A DNA stretch of 64,000 nucleotides from the NCBI RefSeq assembly GCF_013366375.1, contig NZ_JABWMJ010000003.1:186001-250000 (forward strand), given 5' to 3'. The DNA is from Rhizobacter koreensis (GTDB lineage: Bacteria; Pseudomonadota; Gammaproteobacteria; Burkholderiales; Burkholderiaceae_C). The position numbers and the translations under genes were made by a program. The notes under the pieces are model-generated. The model did not search any database. It was not told the DNA's origin and was given only the letters and a program-made list of their open reading frames with translations. Shown here piece after piece: positions 12,668-22,909 of this stretch; position 1 is the first letter of the stretch; each line of letters begins with the position of its first letter.

Positions 12668-12718
12668 GCACGGTCGTTGCCGTCCGACCGCCAGCTCCGA
12701 GCGAACGGCGGACCGTGC
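12668..12718. repeat. Long inverted repeat in the proB-rppH convergent gap
   Basis: GCACGGTC (12668-12675) pairs with GACCGTGC (12711-12718), and inside it GCCGT (12679-12683) pairs with ACGGC (12705-12709), leaving a 21-nt loop. No U-tract follows on either strand, so a classical terminator is not supported. It may reduce read-through between the convergent genes. Confidence 0.35.
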
Positions 12719-12777
12719 AACGCTCGCTTAAAGACGGGCGGACGCGACGGCCGCCTGCCGCCAAACCCGCTACCGCG

Positions 12778-13449
12778 TCAGCGACGCGGGCCTGCGACGG
12801 CGGCGTCCTGCGCGACCACGCTCGGCGGCACGACCACCGTCGGCGGCGGCCCGGCCGGCGCGTCGAGGCGCGGCTTGCCGTTCAGCGCCGGCGCTTCGGC
12901 GCGCCCGTTCTGGCGCGGCGCGTCGTCGCGGTGGTGCGTGCGCATCCCGGAGCGCAGGTAGCGATTGTGCTGGGCGTTGCGCGGCAGGAAGCGCGCGAGC
13001 TCGGTGAGCGCCATCTGGTAGACGTCACGCTTGAATTCGATCACCACGTCGAGCGGGATCCAGTACTCGTTCCAGCGCCACGCGTCGAACTCGGGATGGT
13101 CGGTCGCGCGCAGGTTCATGTCGCAGTCGCGGCCGATCAGCTGGAGCAGGAACCAGATCTGCTTCTGCCCGCGGTAGTGGCCGCGCGCGTCACGGCGGAT
13201 GAAGTTCTGCGGCACCTCGTAGCGCAACCAGTCACGCGTTCGCGCGACGATCCGCACGTGTTCCGGGTTGAGCCCCACTTCCTCGTGGAGCTCGCGGTAC
13301 ATCGCCTGCTCGGGCGTCTCGCCGTAATTGATGCCCCCTTGCGGGAACTGCCAGGAGTGGGTCCGAATCCGTTTGCCCCAGAACACCTGGTTGCGATGGT
13401 TCAGCAGGACGATGCCGACGTTGGGTCTGAACCCTTCACGGTCGAGCAT
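12778..13449 (-). CDS. rppH: RNA pyrophosphohydrolase RppH (Nudix)
   Basis: Removes pyrophosphate from 5'-triphosphate mRNA ends to start decay. From the ATG at 13449 the product is 223 residues. The Nudix box GX5EX7REUXEEXGU is intact at about residues 38-60 ([11 protein letters not shown]..., RELHEEVGL). The C-terminal 60 residues are Pro/Ala/Arg-rich and probably disordered, longer than in E. coli. A GAGGTGA SD precedes this ATG; an in-frame GTG two codons earlier is less likely. It is divergent from proS. Confidence 0.95.
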   Translation of the reverse strand: MLDREGFRPNVGIVLLNHRNQVFWGKRIRTHSWQFPQGGINYGETPEQAMYRELHEEVGLNPEHVRIVARTRDWLRYEVPQNFIRRDARGHYRGQKQIWFLLQLIGRDCDMNLRATDHPEFDAWRWNEYWIPLDVVIEFKRDVYQMALTELARFLPRNAQHNRYLRSGMRTHHRDDAPRQNGRAEAPALNGKPRLDAPAGPPPTVVVPPSVVAQDAAVAGPRR

Positions 13450-13559
13450 AATCACCTCGATTCTTGCGTTGAGCCATTATTGCACCGGCGCCCGCCGGCG
13501 GCCAACAACCCCACTCGCGAGCGCTTCGGGCGCCGATCCAGCCGCCTTTCCGCGCGCCG

Positions 13560-15305
13560 ATGAAAGCCAGTCAGTTCCTGATCTCGACCCTCAAGGAAGC
13601 GCCTTCGGACGCCGAAGTCGTCAGCCACCAGCTGATGATGCGCGGCGGTTTCATCAAGCGCCTGTCCGCAGGTATCTATAACTACATGCCGATGGGCTTG
13701 CGGGTCATCCGCAAGATCGAGGCGATCATCCGCGAGGAAATGGTCGCCGCCGGCGCCGTCGAGCTCCTGATGCCCGTGGTACAGCCGGCCGAGCTCTGGC
13801 AGGAGAGCGGACGCTTCCAGAAGTACGGGCCCGAGCTGCTGCGCCTGAAGGACCGGCACCAGCGCGATTTCGTGATTCAGCCGACCAGCGAGGAGGTGAT
13901 CACCGACATCGCCCGCCAGGAGCTGCGCAGCTACCGCGCGCTGCCGAAGAACTTCTTCCACATCCAGACCAAGTTCCGTGACGAGCGCCGGCCGCGCTTC
14001 GGCGTGATGCGGGGCCGCGAGTTCACGATGAAGGACGCCTACTCGTTCGATCGTGACGTCGAGGCGGCGGGGCGCAGCTACCAGCAGATGTTCGACGCCT
14101 ACACGCGCATCTTCGGGCGCATGGGGCTCACGTTTCGAGCCGTCGCCGCCGACAACGGCTCGATCGGGGGGGTGCGCTCGCACGAGTTCCAGGTGATCGC
14201 CGACACCGGCGAGGACGCGATCGTCTACTGCCCGACCTCGGGCTACGCAGCCAACATCGAGATGGCGGAGGCGCTCGCACCGACGGCGCCGCGCGCCGCG
14301 CCGGCCGCCGATCTGGTCAAGACGCCGACGCCGGGTCGCAGCACCTGCGAGGACGTGGCCGCGTTTCTGGGCGTGCCGCTGCATAGCACGGTGAAGTCGA
14401 TCGTGCTCGCCACCGACGCGCTCGACGCCGCCGGTGCGCCGGTCGGCACCACGATCTGGCTGCTCCTGCTGCGCGGCGACCATTCGCTCAACGAGATCAA
14501 GGTCGGCAAGCTCGAGGGCTTGCAGGGGGGCTTCCGCTTCGCGACGAGCGCCGAGATCGAGGCCACGTTCGGCTGCAAGCCGGGTTACCTCGGGCCGATC
14601 GGCATTCCGCCTTCGGTGCGCATCGTCGCCGATCGCAGCGTCGCGCCGATGAGCGACTTCGTCTGCGGCGCCAACGACGCGGACTTCCACTACACCGGCG
14701 CCAATTGGGGTCGCGACGTGGCGGAGCCGACGCTCGTCGCCGATATCCGAAACGTCGTCGCCGGCGACCCGTCGCCCGACGTTGCGGGCCCGCTGGCGAT
14801 GCAGCGCGGCATCGAGGTCGGCCACGTCTTCCTGCTCGGCACGTTCTACAGCCAGAAGATGAACGCCACGTTCCTCGACGAGGCCGGCAAGCCCCAGCTC
14901 ATGCAGATGGGCTGCTACGGCATCGGGGTGACGCGCCTCCTGGGCGCCGCGATCGAGCAGAACCACGACGAGCGCGGGATGATCTGGCCGCGCGCCCTGG
15001 CGCCGTTCGAGGTCGTGATCTGCCCGATCGGCTTCGACCGATCCGACGCGGTGAAGAGCGCGGCGACGACGCTGCACGACGAGCTGGCGGCCGCCGGCAT
15101 CGATGTCATCCTCGACGACCGCGGCGAGCGGCCCGGCGCGATGTTCGCCGACTGGGAGCTGATCGGCGTGCCGCTGCGCATCGTCATCTCCGACCGGGGC
15201 CTGCGCGACGGGCTCGTGGAGGTGCAGGGCCGGCGCGACGCGGCAGCCACGTCCCAGCCGGCGCCGAACGTCGCGGCCTTCGTGAAGGCCGCGCTGGCTG
15301 CATGA
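13560..15305 (+). CDS. proS: Prolyl-tRNA synthetase (bacterial type)
   Basis: Class II synthetase that charges tRNA-Pro. 581 residues with an N-terminal catalytic half (motif 2 [21 protein letters not shown]), an inserted editing (INS/YbaK-like) domain at about 225-400, motif 3 near [17 protein letters not shown], and a C-terminal anticodon-binding domain. The ATG at 13560 gives [19 protein letters not shown], the conserved start. Its stop overlaps the transglycosylase gene by ATGA. Confidence 0.98.
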   Translation: MKASQFLISTLKEAPSDAEVVSHQLMMRGGFIKRLSAGIYNYMPMGLRVIRKIEAIIREEMVAAGAVELLMPVVQPAELWQESGRFQKYGPELLRLKDRHQRDFVIQPTSEEVITDIARQELRSYRALPKNFFHIQTKFRDERRPRFGVMRGREFTMKDAYSFDRDVEAAGRSYQQMFDAYTRIFGRMGLTFRAVAADNGSIGGVRSHEFQVIADTGEDAIVYCPTSGYAANIEMAEALAPTAPRAAPAADLVKTPTPGRSTCEDVAAFLGVPLHSTVKSIVLATDALDAAGAPVGTTIWLLLLRGDHSLNEIKVGKLEGLQGGFRFATSAEIEATFGCKPGYLGPIGIPPSVRIVADRSVAPMSDFVCGANDADFHYTGANWGRDVAEPTLVADIRNVVAGDPSPDVAGPLAMQRGIEVGHVFLLGTFYSQKMNATFLDEAGKPQLMQMGCYGIGVTRLLGAAIEQNHDERGMIWPRALAPFEVVICPIGFDRSDAVKSAATTLHDELAAAGIDVILDDRGERPGAMFADWELIGVPLRIVISDRGLRDGLVEVQGRRDAAATSQPAPNVAAFVKAALAA

Positions 15306-15946
15306 CGCCACCGCTCTCCCGCGCAGGGAGAGCGCGCCGCCGATGTCTCGGCGCAGCGTTGCTGGGCCCGGCGACGGCCGGGCTGCCGCACGTCGCACAC
15401 GCCGGCCGGCAGGCCGAGGAGCCGCTCGCCGATTCCGTACGGTCGGTGCTCTCGGCAGCGATCGCCAACCACGCGCCGCCCAAGCCGACCTTCCTGACGA
15501 TCGAGGAGCGCCTCGTCTACCTGCGCTGGCTCGGCGAGATGAGCGACCGCCTCAAGCGCTATATCGGCGACCACGTCACCCGTGTCGAGTTCCTGCAGAC
15601 GCTCTGGTACGAGGCGCGCCGTGCCGGGCTCGACCCGTCGCTGATGCTCGGGCTGGTGCAGGTCGAGAGCGCGTTCCGCAAGTACGCGATCAGCATCGTC
15701 GGCGCACGCGGCTATACGCAGGTGATGCCGTTCTGGACCCGCGTGATCGGCGACGGCGACCCGGGTCGCCTCTTTCACATGCAGACCAACCTGCGCTTCG
15801 GCTGCGTGATCATGCGGCACTACCTCGATCGCGAGCGCGGCGATCTCTACCTGGCGCTCGGACGCTACAACGGCAGCCGCGGCCGGCCGGAGTATCCGAA
15901 TGCGGTGTTCCGCGCGCAGCGGAACTGGGAGGCGGGGGGTGCCTGA
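15302..15946 (+). CDS. Exported lytic transglycosylase, SLT domain
   Basis: 214-residue predicted periplasmic enzyme that would cleave peptidoglycan glycosidic bonds. The N-terminus has a basic stretch, a hydrophobic core ([14 protein letters not shown]) and a plausible Ala-x-Ala cleavage site at VAHA near residue 34. The SLT fold follows, with catalytic Glu122 in [13 protein letters not shown], then GYTQVMPFW and a GRYNGSRG block. The gene is coupled to proS by ATGA, an arrangement common in Burkholderiales. The specific family type (MltE or Slt-like) is not resolved. Confidence 0.87.
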   Translation: MTPPLSRAGRARRRCLGAALLGPATAGLPHVAHAGRQAEEPLADSVRSVLSAAIANHAPPKPTFLTIEERLVYLRWLGEMSDRLKRYIGDHVTRVEFLQTLWYEARRAGLDPSLMLGLVQVESAFRKYAISIVGARGYTQVMPFWTRVIGDGDPGRLFHMQTNLRFGCVIMRHYLDRERGDLYLALGRYNGSRGRPEYPNAVFRAQRNWEAGGA

Positions 15947-15960
15947 AGCCGGGCGGGCGC

Positions 15961-15987
15961 TAAAAAGGCAGCAGCCGAGGCGGCTGC
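15961..15987 (-). terminator. Terminator of grxD
   Basis: On the minus strand, GCAGCCG-CCT-CGGCTGC is followed by TGCC and then TTTTTA. It lies 11 bp beyond the grxD stop in the convergent gap with the transglycosylase gene. Confidence 0.65.
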
Positions 15988-15997
15988 CGGCCGCAGC

Positions 15998-16315
15998 TTA
16001 GGCCTCGACGCCCAGCGTCTGCTGCAGCTCGCCGGCCTGGTACATCTCGGTCATGATGTCCGAGCCGCCGACGAACTCGCCATTCACGTAGAGCTGCGGA
16101 ATGGTCGGCCAGTTCGAGTAGGCCTTGATACCCTGGCGGATCGACTCGTCCTCGAGCACGTTCACCGTGGTGAGGTCGCGCACGCCGCAGGCCTTGAGGA
16201 TCTGCAGTGCACGGCCCGAGAAGCCGCACATCGGGAACTGCGCGGTGCCCTTCATGAAGAGCACGACGCGGTTGTTGCGGACGATGTCATCGATGCGCTG
16301 TTGAACGTCGCTCAT
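15998..16315 (-). CDS. grxD: Monothiol glutaredoxin, CGFS type (GrxD)
   Basis: 105-residue monothiol glutaredoxin that binds a bridging [2Fe-2S] cluster with glutathione and delivers it to client proteins. Active-site CGFS is at residues 30-33; MKGT, WPTIPQLYVNGEFVGGSDI and the C-terminal GELQQTL block are present. The ATG at 16315 (MSDVQQRIDD) is preferred to one five codons upstream. It neighbours prmC-prfA-hemA with an unrelated outer-membrane gene in between. A -10-like TATAAC lies in the upstream gap near 16352. Confidence 0.96.
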   Translation of the reverse strand: MSDVQQRIDDIVRNNRVVLFMKGTAQFPMCGFSGRALQILKACGVRDLTTVNVLEDESIRQGIKAYSNWPTIPQLYVNGEFVGGSDIMTEMYQAGELQQTLGVEA

Positions 16316-16417
16316 GGCTGCAGGAGGCAAGTCGAATTTGAGGGCAGCCGACGTTATACGGCAAAGCCGGGGCAGCGCCCGTGCTTCGGCCGAATGCCCT
16401 TGCCGGCGGGCGTCGCT

Positions 16418-17035
16418 TCAGAACGCGTACGACGCGCCGATCTGCAGGACCGGCGAGAGGCGCAGGTCGCGCGAGAGGTCGTCGGCGCTCTGCGATCCCG
16501 AGAAGACGCGGCCCAGCTTGACGCCGCTGCTCGGTCGCAGCGACACCACGCCGATGTCGGCGCTGAAGCTCCAGCCGCCCGGCGAGGTGAGGCCGGTATA
16601 GCCGATGCCGACGTACGAAATCGTGGTGTTGTCGGTGGCGGCGCCGAGCGGACTGCGGATCAGCGAGCCCGGGCCGTAGAGCCGCCGGTCGACGCTGAAC
16701 GCGCCTCCCGATGCCGACGGCATCAGCCCGGTCAAGATCTCGCTGCGCGGACCGAAGGCGACGCCGCTCGTCGCGCGGAAGCCGCCGACCTGGCGCGCAC
16801 CGACCACGGCACCGGCGAAGTAGTAGTCGCCCATGGCGGTGACGCTGGTGCGGCTCGCATTCGAACGCTCGAACGCGGTCGGGTCGATGCGCAACCCGCC
16901 GCTGCTGTAGCCGAGCGCCACCCGGCCCTGCCAGCGTGCCCACGACGCCGGCGTCGTCGGTTCGTCGGCGGCGCGAGCCGTCGCGGTGGCGAAGGCCACT
17001 CCCAGCAAACCGAAACCGATCACCGAGCTACGCAT
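16418..17035 (-). CDS. Predicted outer-membrane beta-barrel protein, function unknown
   Basis: 205 residues. A clear signal peptide (MRSSVIGFGLLGVAFATATARA, cleavage before ADEP) is followed by Gly/Ser/aromatic-rich alternating segments such as GRVALGYSSGGL, GDYYFAGAVVGARQVG, ISYVGIGYTGL and FSADIGVVSL. The last residue is Phe in IGASYAF, as expected for BAM-dependent barrels. The start at 17035 is supported by a GGAGG SD five bases upstream; the open frame reads 16 codons further but without a signal sequence. I do not recognise a named family. It interrupts the usual grxD-prmC adjacency and may be an accessory insertion. Confidence 0.72.
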   Translation of the reverse strand: MRSSVIGFGLLGVAFATATARAADEPTTPASWARWQGRVALGYSSGGLRIDPTAFERSNASRTSVTAMGDYYFAGAVVGARQVGGFRATSGVAFGPRSEILTGLMPSASGGAFSVDRRLYGPGSLIRSPLGAATDNTTISYVGIGYTGLTSPGGWSFSADIGVVSLRPSSGVKLGRVFSGSQSADDLSRDLRLSPVLQIGASYAF

Positions 17036-17168
17036 GACGACCTCCGTCACTGGTGGCGGCGAGCGCCGCGGACCTGTTGTCAATGGGAGAGGATGCTACC
17101 CCGGCGGCCGCCGCTTGTCCGGTGCTCTTCGTAACCGGCGTGACCGCGCGGCACGGCGCGTGAATCCG

Positions 17169-18005
17169 TCACGACGAGCGCCAGCGGCCACCTGTGCAGC
17201 GCGGGTTGGCGCCAAGGTCGATGCGCGTCTCGACCGCGTCGAAGCCGCGCGCGGAAAGCATGGCCTGCACGACCGTCGCCTGCTCGTGGCCGTGTTCGAG
17301 CAGCAGCCAGCCGCCCGGCTCGAGGTGCGCCGGCGCGCCGTCGACGATCGCGCGCAGCGCCGCCGTGCCGTGGTCGTCGGCGACCAGCGCGTCGATCGGC
17401 TCGTGCGCGAGCGCCGCCAAGTGCGGGTCGTCGGGCGCGATGTACGGCGGGTTGCTCACCGCAAGATGGAAGCGCCGGGTGCCCGTCGCGCCCCACCACG
17501 AGCCGGACGCGAAAGCGACCGTGCTCTGCAAGGCGGCTGCGTTGCGGCGCGCGACGTCGAGCGCCGCGCCGCTGGCGTCGGTCGCGAGCATCGCGACCCG
17601 CGGAGCGCGGCGCTCGATGGCGATGGCGACGGCGCCGCTGCCGGTGCCGAGGTCGACCACCTCGGGGCGTTCCAGACCCGCCAGCCCGCCGGCGAGCAGC
17701 TCGAGCGCCCAGTCGACCAGCACCTCGGTGTCGGGACGCGGCACCAGCACGTCGGGCGACACGGCGAACGTGAAACCGTGGAAGTCCTTGCGTCCGGTCA
17801 GGTAGGCGAGCGGCTCGCCCGCCGAGCGGCGCCGCACCCATGCCTCGACAGCCGCGGCATCGGCCGGCGCAAGCACGGCGTCGTCGTTGGCTAGCAGCCA
17901 GCTGCGCGGCTTGCCGAGCCGCTCTGCGAGCAGCAGCTGTGCGTCGAGGCGCGCGAGGCCCGCTGCCAGCGCCTGCCGCAGCGCCTCGGCGACGGTGACG
18001 CTCAC
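17169..18005 (-). CDS. prmC: Release factor glutamine methyltransferase PrmC (HemK)
   Basis: Methylates the GGQ glutamine of class I release factors. 278 residues: N-terminal helical domain, then a Rossmann methyltransferase with [15 protein letters not shown] (SAM site) and the catalytic NPPY at 185-188. The GTG start at 18005 overlaps the prfA stop (GTGA, 18002-18005), coupling the enzyme to its substrate. The hemA-prfA-prmC order is classical. Confidence 0.96.
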   Translation of the reverse strand: MSVTVAEALRQALAAGLARLDAQLLLAERLGKPRSWLLANDDAVLAPADAAAVEAWVRRRSAGEPLAYLTGRKDFHGFTFAVSPDVLVPRPDTEVLVDWALELLAGGLAGLERPEVVDLGTGSGAVAIAIERRAPRVAMLATDASGAALDVARRNAAALQSTVAFASGSWWGATGTRRFHLAVSNPPYIAPDDPHLAALAHEPIDALVADDHGTAALRAIVDGAPAHLEPGGWLLLEHGHEQATVVQAMLSARGFDAVETRIDLGANPRCTGGRWRSS

Positions 18006-19102
18006 GCCGCGCCGCCGCTCTCGAGCGCCGCGAGCTGGTCGGCGGCCTGCGCCGCCTTCAGCGCGGCGATCACCTCCGACAGGTCGCCGTCGAGGATCGC
18101 CTGCAGCTTGTAGAGCGTGAGGCCGATCCGGTGATCGGTGACGCGGCCCTGCGCGAAGTTGTACGTGCGGATGCGGTCGCTGCGGTCGCCGCTGCCGATC
18201 AGGCTCTTGCGGGTCGCCGCTTCCTTGGCGTGGCGCTCGGCGCGGTCCTTCTCCCGCAGACGCGCCACCAGCACCGCCAGCGCCTTGGCCTTGTTGCGGT
18301 GCTGCGAGCGGTCGTCCTGGCACTCGGCGACGATGCCGGTCGGCAGGTGCGTGATGCGGATCGCACTGTCGGTCTTGTTGACGTGCTGGCCGCCGGCGCC
18401 GCTGGCGCGGAAGGTGTCGATGCGCAGCTCGGAGGGGTCGAGCTCGATCTGCTCGGCTTCGTCGGGCTCGGGCATCACCGCCACGGTGCAGGTGCTGGTG
18501 TGAATGCGCCCCTGGGTTTCGGTGACCGGCACGCGCTGGACGCGATGCCCGCCCGACTCGAACTTGAGCGCGCCGAACGCGTCGGCACCGTCGACCCGGA
18601 ACACGATCTCGCGGTAGCCGCCGAGGTCGCTCGCGCTCTCGGACATGATCTCGGTGCGCCAGCCGGAGCGCTCGGCAAACCGCAGGTACATGCGCGCCAC
18701 GTCGGCGGCGAACAGCGCCGACTCGTCGCCGCCGGTGCCGGCGCGGATCTCGACGAACGCATTGCGGGCGTCATCAGGATCTCGCGGCAGGAGGGCGGTC
18801 TGCAGTTCGAGGTCGAGGCGGTCGACATCGGCAGCGGCGGCGCCGATCTCCTCTTCGGCGAGTTCGGCCATCTCCGCATCGCCCGCGCTTTCCTCCAGCA
18901 TGGTGCGGGCCGCGGCGAGGTCGCGCTCGCGCTGGCTGAAGCGGTCGAAGCGTTCGACGAGGCTCGACACCTCGGCGTGCTCGCGGGTCAGTTCGCGGTA
19001 GCGCTTCATGTCGCTCGCGACGTGGCCGTCGGCGAGCGTGGCGTCGAGTTCCGCGAGCCGCAGCGCGAGGCGCTCGAACTGCTCGCGAAGGCTGTCTTTC
19101 AT
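18002..19102 (-). CDS. prfA: Peptide chain release factor 1
   Basis: Terminates translation at UAA and UAG. 366 residues; the tripeptide anticodon-like PVT lies at 192-194 and the catalytic GGQ at 237-239 in [14 protein letters not shown]. Domain 1 is helical and charged. It is the middle gene of hemA-prfA-prmC and is coupled to prmC. The PVT variant, rather than the more usual PAT, occurs in other bacteria. Confidence 0.98.
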   Translation of the reverse strand: MKDSLREQFERLALRLAELDATLADGHVASDMKRYRELTREHAEVSSLVERFDRFSQRERDLAAARTMLEESAGDAEMAELAEEEIGAAAADVDRLDLELQTALLPRDPDDARNAFVEIRAGTGGDESALFAADVARMYLRFAERSGWRTEIMSESASDLGGYREIVFRVDGADAFGALKFESGGHRVQRVPVTETQGRIHTSTCTVAVMPEPDEAEQIELDPSELRIDTFRASGAGGQHVNKTDSAIRITHLPTGIVAECQDDRSQHRNKAKALAVLVARLREKDRAERHAKEAATRKSLIGSGDRSDRIRTYNFAQGRVTDHRIGLTLYKLQAILDGDLSEVIAALKAAQAADQLAALESGGAA

Positions 19103-19162
19103 GGGGGCGTGCGGATGCGCGCGCTGCGGCGCCGCTCGGCGAGCGGCGAGCCGCGAGCGACG

Positions 19163-20449
19163 CTAGCGGGGGGTGGCGCCCGGCCCGCCGCGCGAGCCGC
19201 CGCGCAGGAAGAGGCGGGCAATCGTCTCGCCGAGGCGCTCGCGCGCGGCCGGCTCGGCTCGCCGCAGCTCGACCAGGGTGCCGTGCAGCATCTTCTGCGC
19301 GAGGCCCTTCGAGAGCGCGTCGAGCACCGTGTCGGTATCGGCGCCCGAGGCGAGGAGCTTGCGCGCACGCGCGATCTCGGCGCTGCGCCAATCATCGACC
19401 TGCGCGTTGAGAGCCTGGATCAGCGGCACGCTGTCACGCTGCTCGAGCCAGTCCTCGAAGTTGCGCACGCCGACTTCGATGATCGCCTCGGCCTGCGCGA
19501 CCGCGGCTTCGCGCTTCTCGCCGGCGGTCTGCACCAGCGCCGAAAGGTCGTCGACGGTGTAGAGGTAGACGTCGTCGAGGCGACCGACCTCGGACTCGAT
19601 GTCGCGTGGCACCGCCAGGTCGACCATGAACATCGGGCGGTGCCGGCGCGTTTTCAGCGCGCTTTCCACGGCGCCGAGGCCGATGATCGGCAGCGAGCTC
19701 GCGGTGCTCGAGACCACGATGTCGAATTCGGCGAGCCGCGCCGGCAGGTCGACGAGGCGCATCGACTCGCCGCCGAAGCGCGCGGCGAGCTCGGCGCCGC
19801 GCTCGGCGGTGCGGTTGGCAATTGCGATCGCCTTCGGTGCGCGCGCGGCGAAGTGGGTCGCGGCGAGCTCGATCATCTCGCCGGCGCCGACGAACAGCAC
19901 CCGCGTGTCTCGGAGGTCCTCGAACAGCTGCGCGGCCAAGCGCACGGCGGCGGCCGCCATGCTGATCGAGTGGGCGCCGATCTCGGTCGAGGAGCGAACT
20001 TCCTTGGCGACCGCGAACGAGCGCTGGAACATCTGCTGCAGCGTGCCGCCGAGCGTGCCGGCCTGGTCGGCCTCGCGCACCGACTGCTTCATCTGGCCGA
20101 GGATCTGCGGCTCGCCGAGCACCATCGAGTCGAGCCCGCTGGCGACGCGGAACGCGTGGCGCGCCGCCGAGCTGCCTTCGAGCACGTAGGCGTGCGGCCG
20201 CAGGGCGTCGCCCGCGACCCCGCCGATGCCGGCGAGCCACTCGAACGCCGGCGTCACGATGTCGCGGTCCGCGCCAAGGTAGAGCTCGGTGCGGTTGCAG
20301 GTCGAGACGATCGCGACCTCGTCGGCGCGCGGCAAACGGCTACGGAAGCTCCGCAGTGTCGCGCCGAGCTGTTCGGGGGCGAACGAGATCCGGCCGCGCA
20401 GATCGAGCGGCGCCGTCGTGTGGTTGAGCCCCAGCGCGAAAACGCTCAT
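19163..20449 (-). CDS. hemA: Glutamyl-tRNA reductase
   Basis: First committed step of C5 tetrapyrrole synthesis: reduces Glu-tRNA to glutamate-1-semialdehyde with NADPH. 428 residues beginning [20 protein letters not shown]. The catalytic cysteine is Cys51 in [10 protein letters not shown] central NADPH-binding domain ([12 protein letters not shown]) and a C-terminal dimerisation helix bundle follow. The C5 route implies no ALA synthase here. A consensus -10 box only 7 bp upstream of the ATG suggests an unusually short or absent leader. Confidence 0.97.
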   Translation of the reverse strand: MSVFALGLNHTTAPLDLRGRISFAPEQLGATLRSFRSRLPRADEVAIVSTCNRTELYLGADRDIVTPAFEWLAGIGGVAGDALRPHAYVLEGSSAARHAFRVASGLDSMVLGEPQILGQMKQSVREADQAGTLGGTLQQMFQRSFAVAKEVRSSTEIGAHSISMAAAAVRLAAQLFEDLRDTRVLFVGAGEMIELAATHFAARAPKAIAIANRTAERGAELAARFGGESMRLVDLPARLAEFDIVVSSTASSLPIIGLGAVESALKTRRHRPMFMVDLAVPRDIESEVGRLDDVYLYTVDDLSALVQTAGEKREAAVAQAEAIIEVGVRNFEDWLEQRDSVPLIQALNAQVDDWRSAEIARARKLLASGADTDTVLDALSKGLAQKMLHGTLVELRRAEPAARERLGETIARLFLRGGSRGGPGATPR

Positions 20450-20455
20450 CGGCCA

Positions 20456-20461
20456 ATTATA
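20456..20461 (-). promoter_or_regulatory. Candidate -10 box very close to the hemA start
   Basis: TATAAT on the minus strand. With the usual 6-7 nt from -10 to start point, transcription would begin at or beside the A of the hemA ATG (20449). No good -35 is seen 16-18 bp upstream. The overlapping plus-strand TATAAA could serve the small gene at 20533. Confidence 0.4.
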
Positions 20462-20532
20462 AAATTTGCGGCCATGCCCCTGCCCCGGGGCGGTGCGGCC
20501 GGCGGACGCCGCCCTTCGACACAAAGGACGGG

Positions 20533-20805
20533 ATGGGTCCGCTCGATCTGCTCTGGCACCTCGCCAACTTCTTCGCGCCGGCGGTGGGCGTCGGCGTGAT
20601 CACGCCGAGCTTTGCCAAGCTGCTGTGGCGCCGCGACCTCAAGAGCGCGCCCTGGCTGCGACTCGTCGGCTGGACCACCGCAGCGTCGGCCGTGGTGCTG
20701 ATCGCCGGGCTCGTGGTGTTCAGCCAGGACGGCAAGATCGCGACGTACGCCGCGGTGGTGGTTGCGGCGGGCACGGCGCTCTGGTGGGCCGGGTTCCGGC
20801 GCTGA
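20533..20805 (+). CDS. Small hypothetical membrane protein
   Basis: 90 residues starting [21 protein letters not shown], with about three hydrophobic segments: the N-terminal helix, [17 protein letters not shown] and [18 protein letters not shown] basic loop [12 protein letters not shown] separates the first two. It resembles conserved hypothetical proteins found beside hemA in Burkholderiales, but no function is known. It is divergent from hemA and convergent with miaB, with 76 bp of featureless sequence after its stop. Confidence 0.7.
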   Translation: MGPLDLLWHLANFFAPAVGVGVITPSFAKLLWRRDLKSAPWLRLVGWTTAASAVVLIAGLVVFSQDGKIATYAAVVVAAGTALWWAGFRR

Positions 20806-20881
20806 GACCTCACTCGGGCCGCAGCGCCCGCACCGGCGGCGCCCGTCGTGAGAGGGCGTTCGAGGGCGCCCGGCAACGCCG

Positions 20882-22264
20882 TCACGCCGGCTGCGTCACG
20901 GCGCCAAGCGGCGTTCGGAACGCCGCGTCCGGCCGCCAGACCGCGCGCAGGGTGTGGCCGCGCACCTCGCTGATCGTCACGTCGACCAGCTGACCCACGA
21001 GCGGCGCCGGCCCCGCGAAGTTGACGACGCGGTTGCACTCGGTGCGGCCCGACAGCTCGCCGGCGTCCTTGCGCGAGCGGCCTTCGACGAGGATGCGTTG
21101 CACGGTGCCGACGCGGGCCCGGCTGATTGCGTGCCCCTGCGCCTCGATCGCCGCCTGCAGCTCCGCAAGGCGGGCGAGCTTCTCGGCCGCCGGCGTGTCG
21201 TCGGCCAGCGACGCCGCCGGCGTGCCGGGCCGAGGGCTGAACACGAAGCTGAAGCTGTGGTCGAAGCCGACGCGTTCGATCAGCGCCATCGTCTGGGCGT
21301 GGTCGGCCGCGGTCTCGCCCGGAAAGCCGACGATGAAGTCGCTCGAGATCGACAGGTTCGGGCGCACCGCGCGCAGGCGCCGCACCGTGTTCTTGAACTC
21401 GAGGGCGGTGTAGCCGCGCTTCATGGCGGCAAGGATGCGGTCGCTGCCGTGCTGGACCGGCAGGTGCACGTGGTCGACGAGCTGCGGCACGCGCGCGTAG
21501 ACGTCGATCAGGCGCTGCGTGAACTCCTTCGGATGGCTCGTGGTGTAACGGATGCGGGCGATGCCGGGGATCTCGGCAATCAGCTCGATCAGGGTCGCGA
21601 AATCGGCGATCTCGCTCGTGCCACCCATCGGAGCGCGGTACGCGTTGACGTTCTGGCCGAGCAGCGTCACTTCGCGCACGCCCTGATCCGCGAGGCCCGC
21701 GACCTCGATCAGCACGTCGTCGAGCGGCCGCGAGACCTCCTCGCCCCGCGTGTAAGGCACCACGCAGTAGCTGCAGTACTTGGAGCAGCCTTCCATGATC
21801 GAGACGAACGCGGTCGAGCCCTCGACGCGCGCCGGCGGCAGGTGGTCGAACTTCTCGATCTCCGGGAAGCTGATGTCGACCTGCGGGCGCGCCGCGCGCC
21901 GCCGCGCGTCGAGCATCGCCGGCAGCCGGTGCAGCGTCTGCGGCCCGAACACCACGTCGACGTAGGGCGCGCGCTCGACGATGGCGGCGCCTTCCTGGCT
22001 CGCGACGCAGCCGCCGACGCCGATCAGCACGCCCTTGGCCTTGAGGTGCTTGATGCGGCCGAGGTCGCTGAACACCTTCTCCTGTGCCTTCTCGCGCACC
22101 GAGCAGGTGTTGAAGAGGATGAGGTCGGCGCTCTCGACGTCGTCGGTCCGCTCGTACCCGTCGGCCTCGTGCAGCACGTCGACCATCTTGTCGGAGTCGT
22201 AGACGTTCATCTGGCAGCCGAACGTCTTGATGAACACGTGCTTGGGCGTGCGCTCGCTCCTCAC
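20882..22264 (-). CDS. miaB: tRNA-2-methylthio-N6-dimethylallyladenosine synthase MiaB
   Basis: Radical-SAM methylthiotransferase that modifies i6A37 of tRNAs reading UNN codons. 460 residues from the GTG at 22264. The N-terminal UPF0004 domain has Cys17, Cys54 and Cys86 binding one [4Fe-4S] cluster; the radical-SAM CxxxCxxC is Cys160, Cys164 and Cys167; a C-terminal TRAM domain covers about 390-455. The start overlaps the stop of the upstream small gene as GTGA (22261-22264). A longer frame upstream reads through that gene and is not credible. Confidence 0.96.
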   Translation of the reverse strand: MRSERTPKHVFIKTFGCQMNVYDSDKMVDVLHEADGYERTDDVESADLILFNTCSVREKAQEKVFSDLGRIKHLKAKGVLIGVGGCVASQEGAAIVERAPYVDVVFGPQTLHRLPAMLDARRRAARPQVDISFPEIEKFDHLPPARVEGSTAFVSIMEGCSKYCSYCVVPYTRGEEVSRPLDDVLIEVAGLADQGVREVTLLGQNVNAYRAPMGGTSEIADFATLIELIAEIPGIARIRYTTSHPKEFTQRLIDVYARVPQLVDHVHLPVQHGSDRILAAMKRGYTALEFKNTVRRLRAVRPNLSISSDFIVGFPGETAADHAQTMALIERVGFDHSFSFVFSPRPGTPAASLADDTPAAEKLARLAELQAAIEAQGHAISRARVGTVQRILVEGRSRKDAGELSGRTECNRVVNFAGPAPLVGQLVDVTISEVRGHTLRAVWRPDAAFRTPLGAVTQPA

Positions 22265-22644
22265 GGCCGGCTCCAGACTTGCGCGGCCGGGTCGAACACC
22301 CATTGCTGCGCCTGTTGCGGGGTGGTCGGCCACGGCCGCTTCGCGGCTTCCTCGGGCGTGAGGATCCAGACGTCCTTGACCAGGCCGAGCGTGTCGAGCG
22401 TGTAGTGCACCAGGAGGCGCGCGCCGACCAGGCTCGCCGACATCGCCATCATGTTCTCGGCAGTGCGGATGCGGGCGCCGGGCGCAAGCCGGGCCGGGCG
22501 GCCGTTGAGCGTCGCCTCGGGCGGGTCGTTGATGACGAGGGTGCCCCGCAGCGCATCGGCCGGGAAGCTGCGCTGCACCTGCGCCGCCGCGGGCAGCGCG
22601 GCGAGGCTCGCGAGAAAGAAGGCGGCGAGGGCGCGTCGGTACAT
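22261..22644 (-). CDS. Conserved hypothetical exported protein
   Basis: 127 residues with a strong signal peptide ([22 protein letters not shown]). A compact domain follows: [41 protein letters not shown] and [20 protein letters not shown]. The name and function are unknown; similar proteins sit upstream of miaB in Burkholderiales. Translational coupling to miaB (GTGA overlap) is seen directly. No cysteines or catalytic motif stand out. Confidence 0.78.
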   Translation of the reverse strand: MYRRALAAFFLASLAALPAAAQVQRSFPADALRGTLVINDPPEATLNGRPARLAPGARIRTAENMMAMSASLVGARLLVHYTLDTLGLVKDVWILTPEEAAKRPWPTTPQQAQQWVFDPAAQVWSRP

Positions 22645-22689
22645 CGGGCGGTCTTGGCGAATGCCGGTACGGCGAGGGCTGCGCCGACA

Positions 22690-22728
22690 AAGAAAAACGG
22701 CCCCGGTCTTGCGAAGACGGAGCCGGGG
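22690..22728 (-). terminator. Terminator downstream of tRNA-Met
   Basis: Minus strand: CCCCG...GTCTT-CGC-AAGAC-CGGGG, with a 5-nt bulge on the 5' arm, followed by CCGTTTTTCTTT. It starts only 3 nt after the encoded CCA. Confidence 0.7.
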
Positions 22729-22731
22729 ATC

Positions 22732-22808
<77 letters not shown>

Positions 22809-22909
22809 TGAGCCCGCAAGTATAAGCGACCCGTCACGACGGCTGCCCGCCGGTCGATCGACAATGCCACCACGCCGGTCATCGCGCCGGCCTTCCCAGG
22901 TCGCTCTTC

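Noticed and set aside
13452..15398. 648-codon minus-strand frame opposite proS
   Set aside because: Composition mirrors the codon bias of proS; no motif or start signal.
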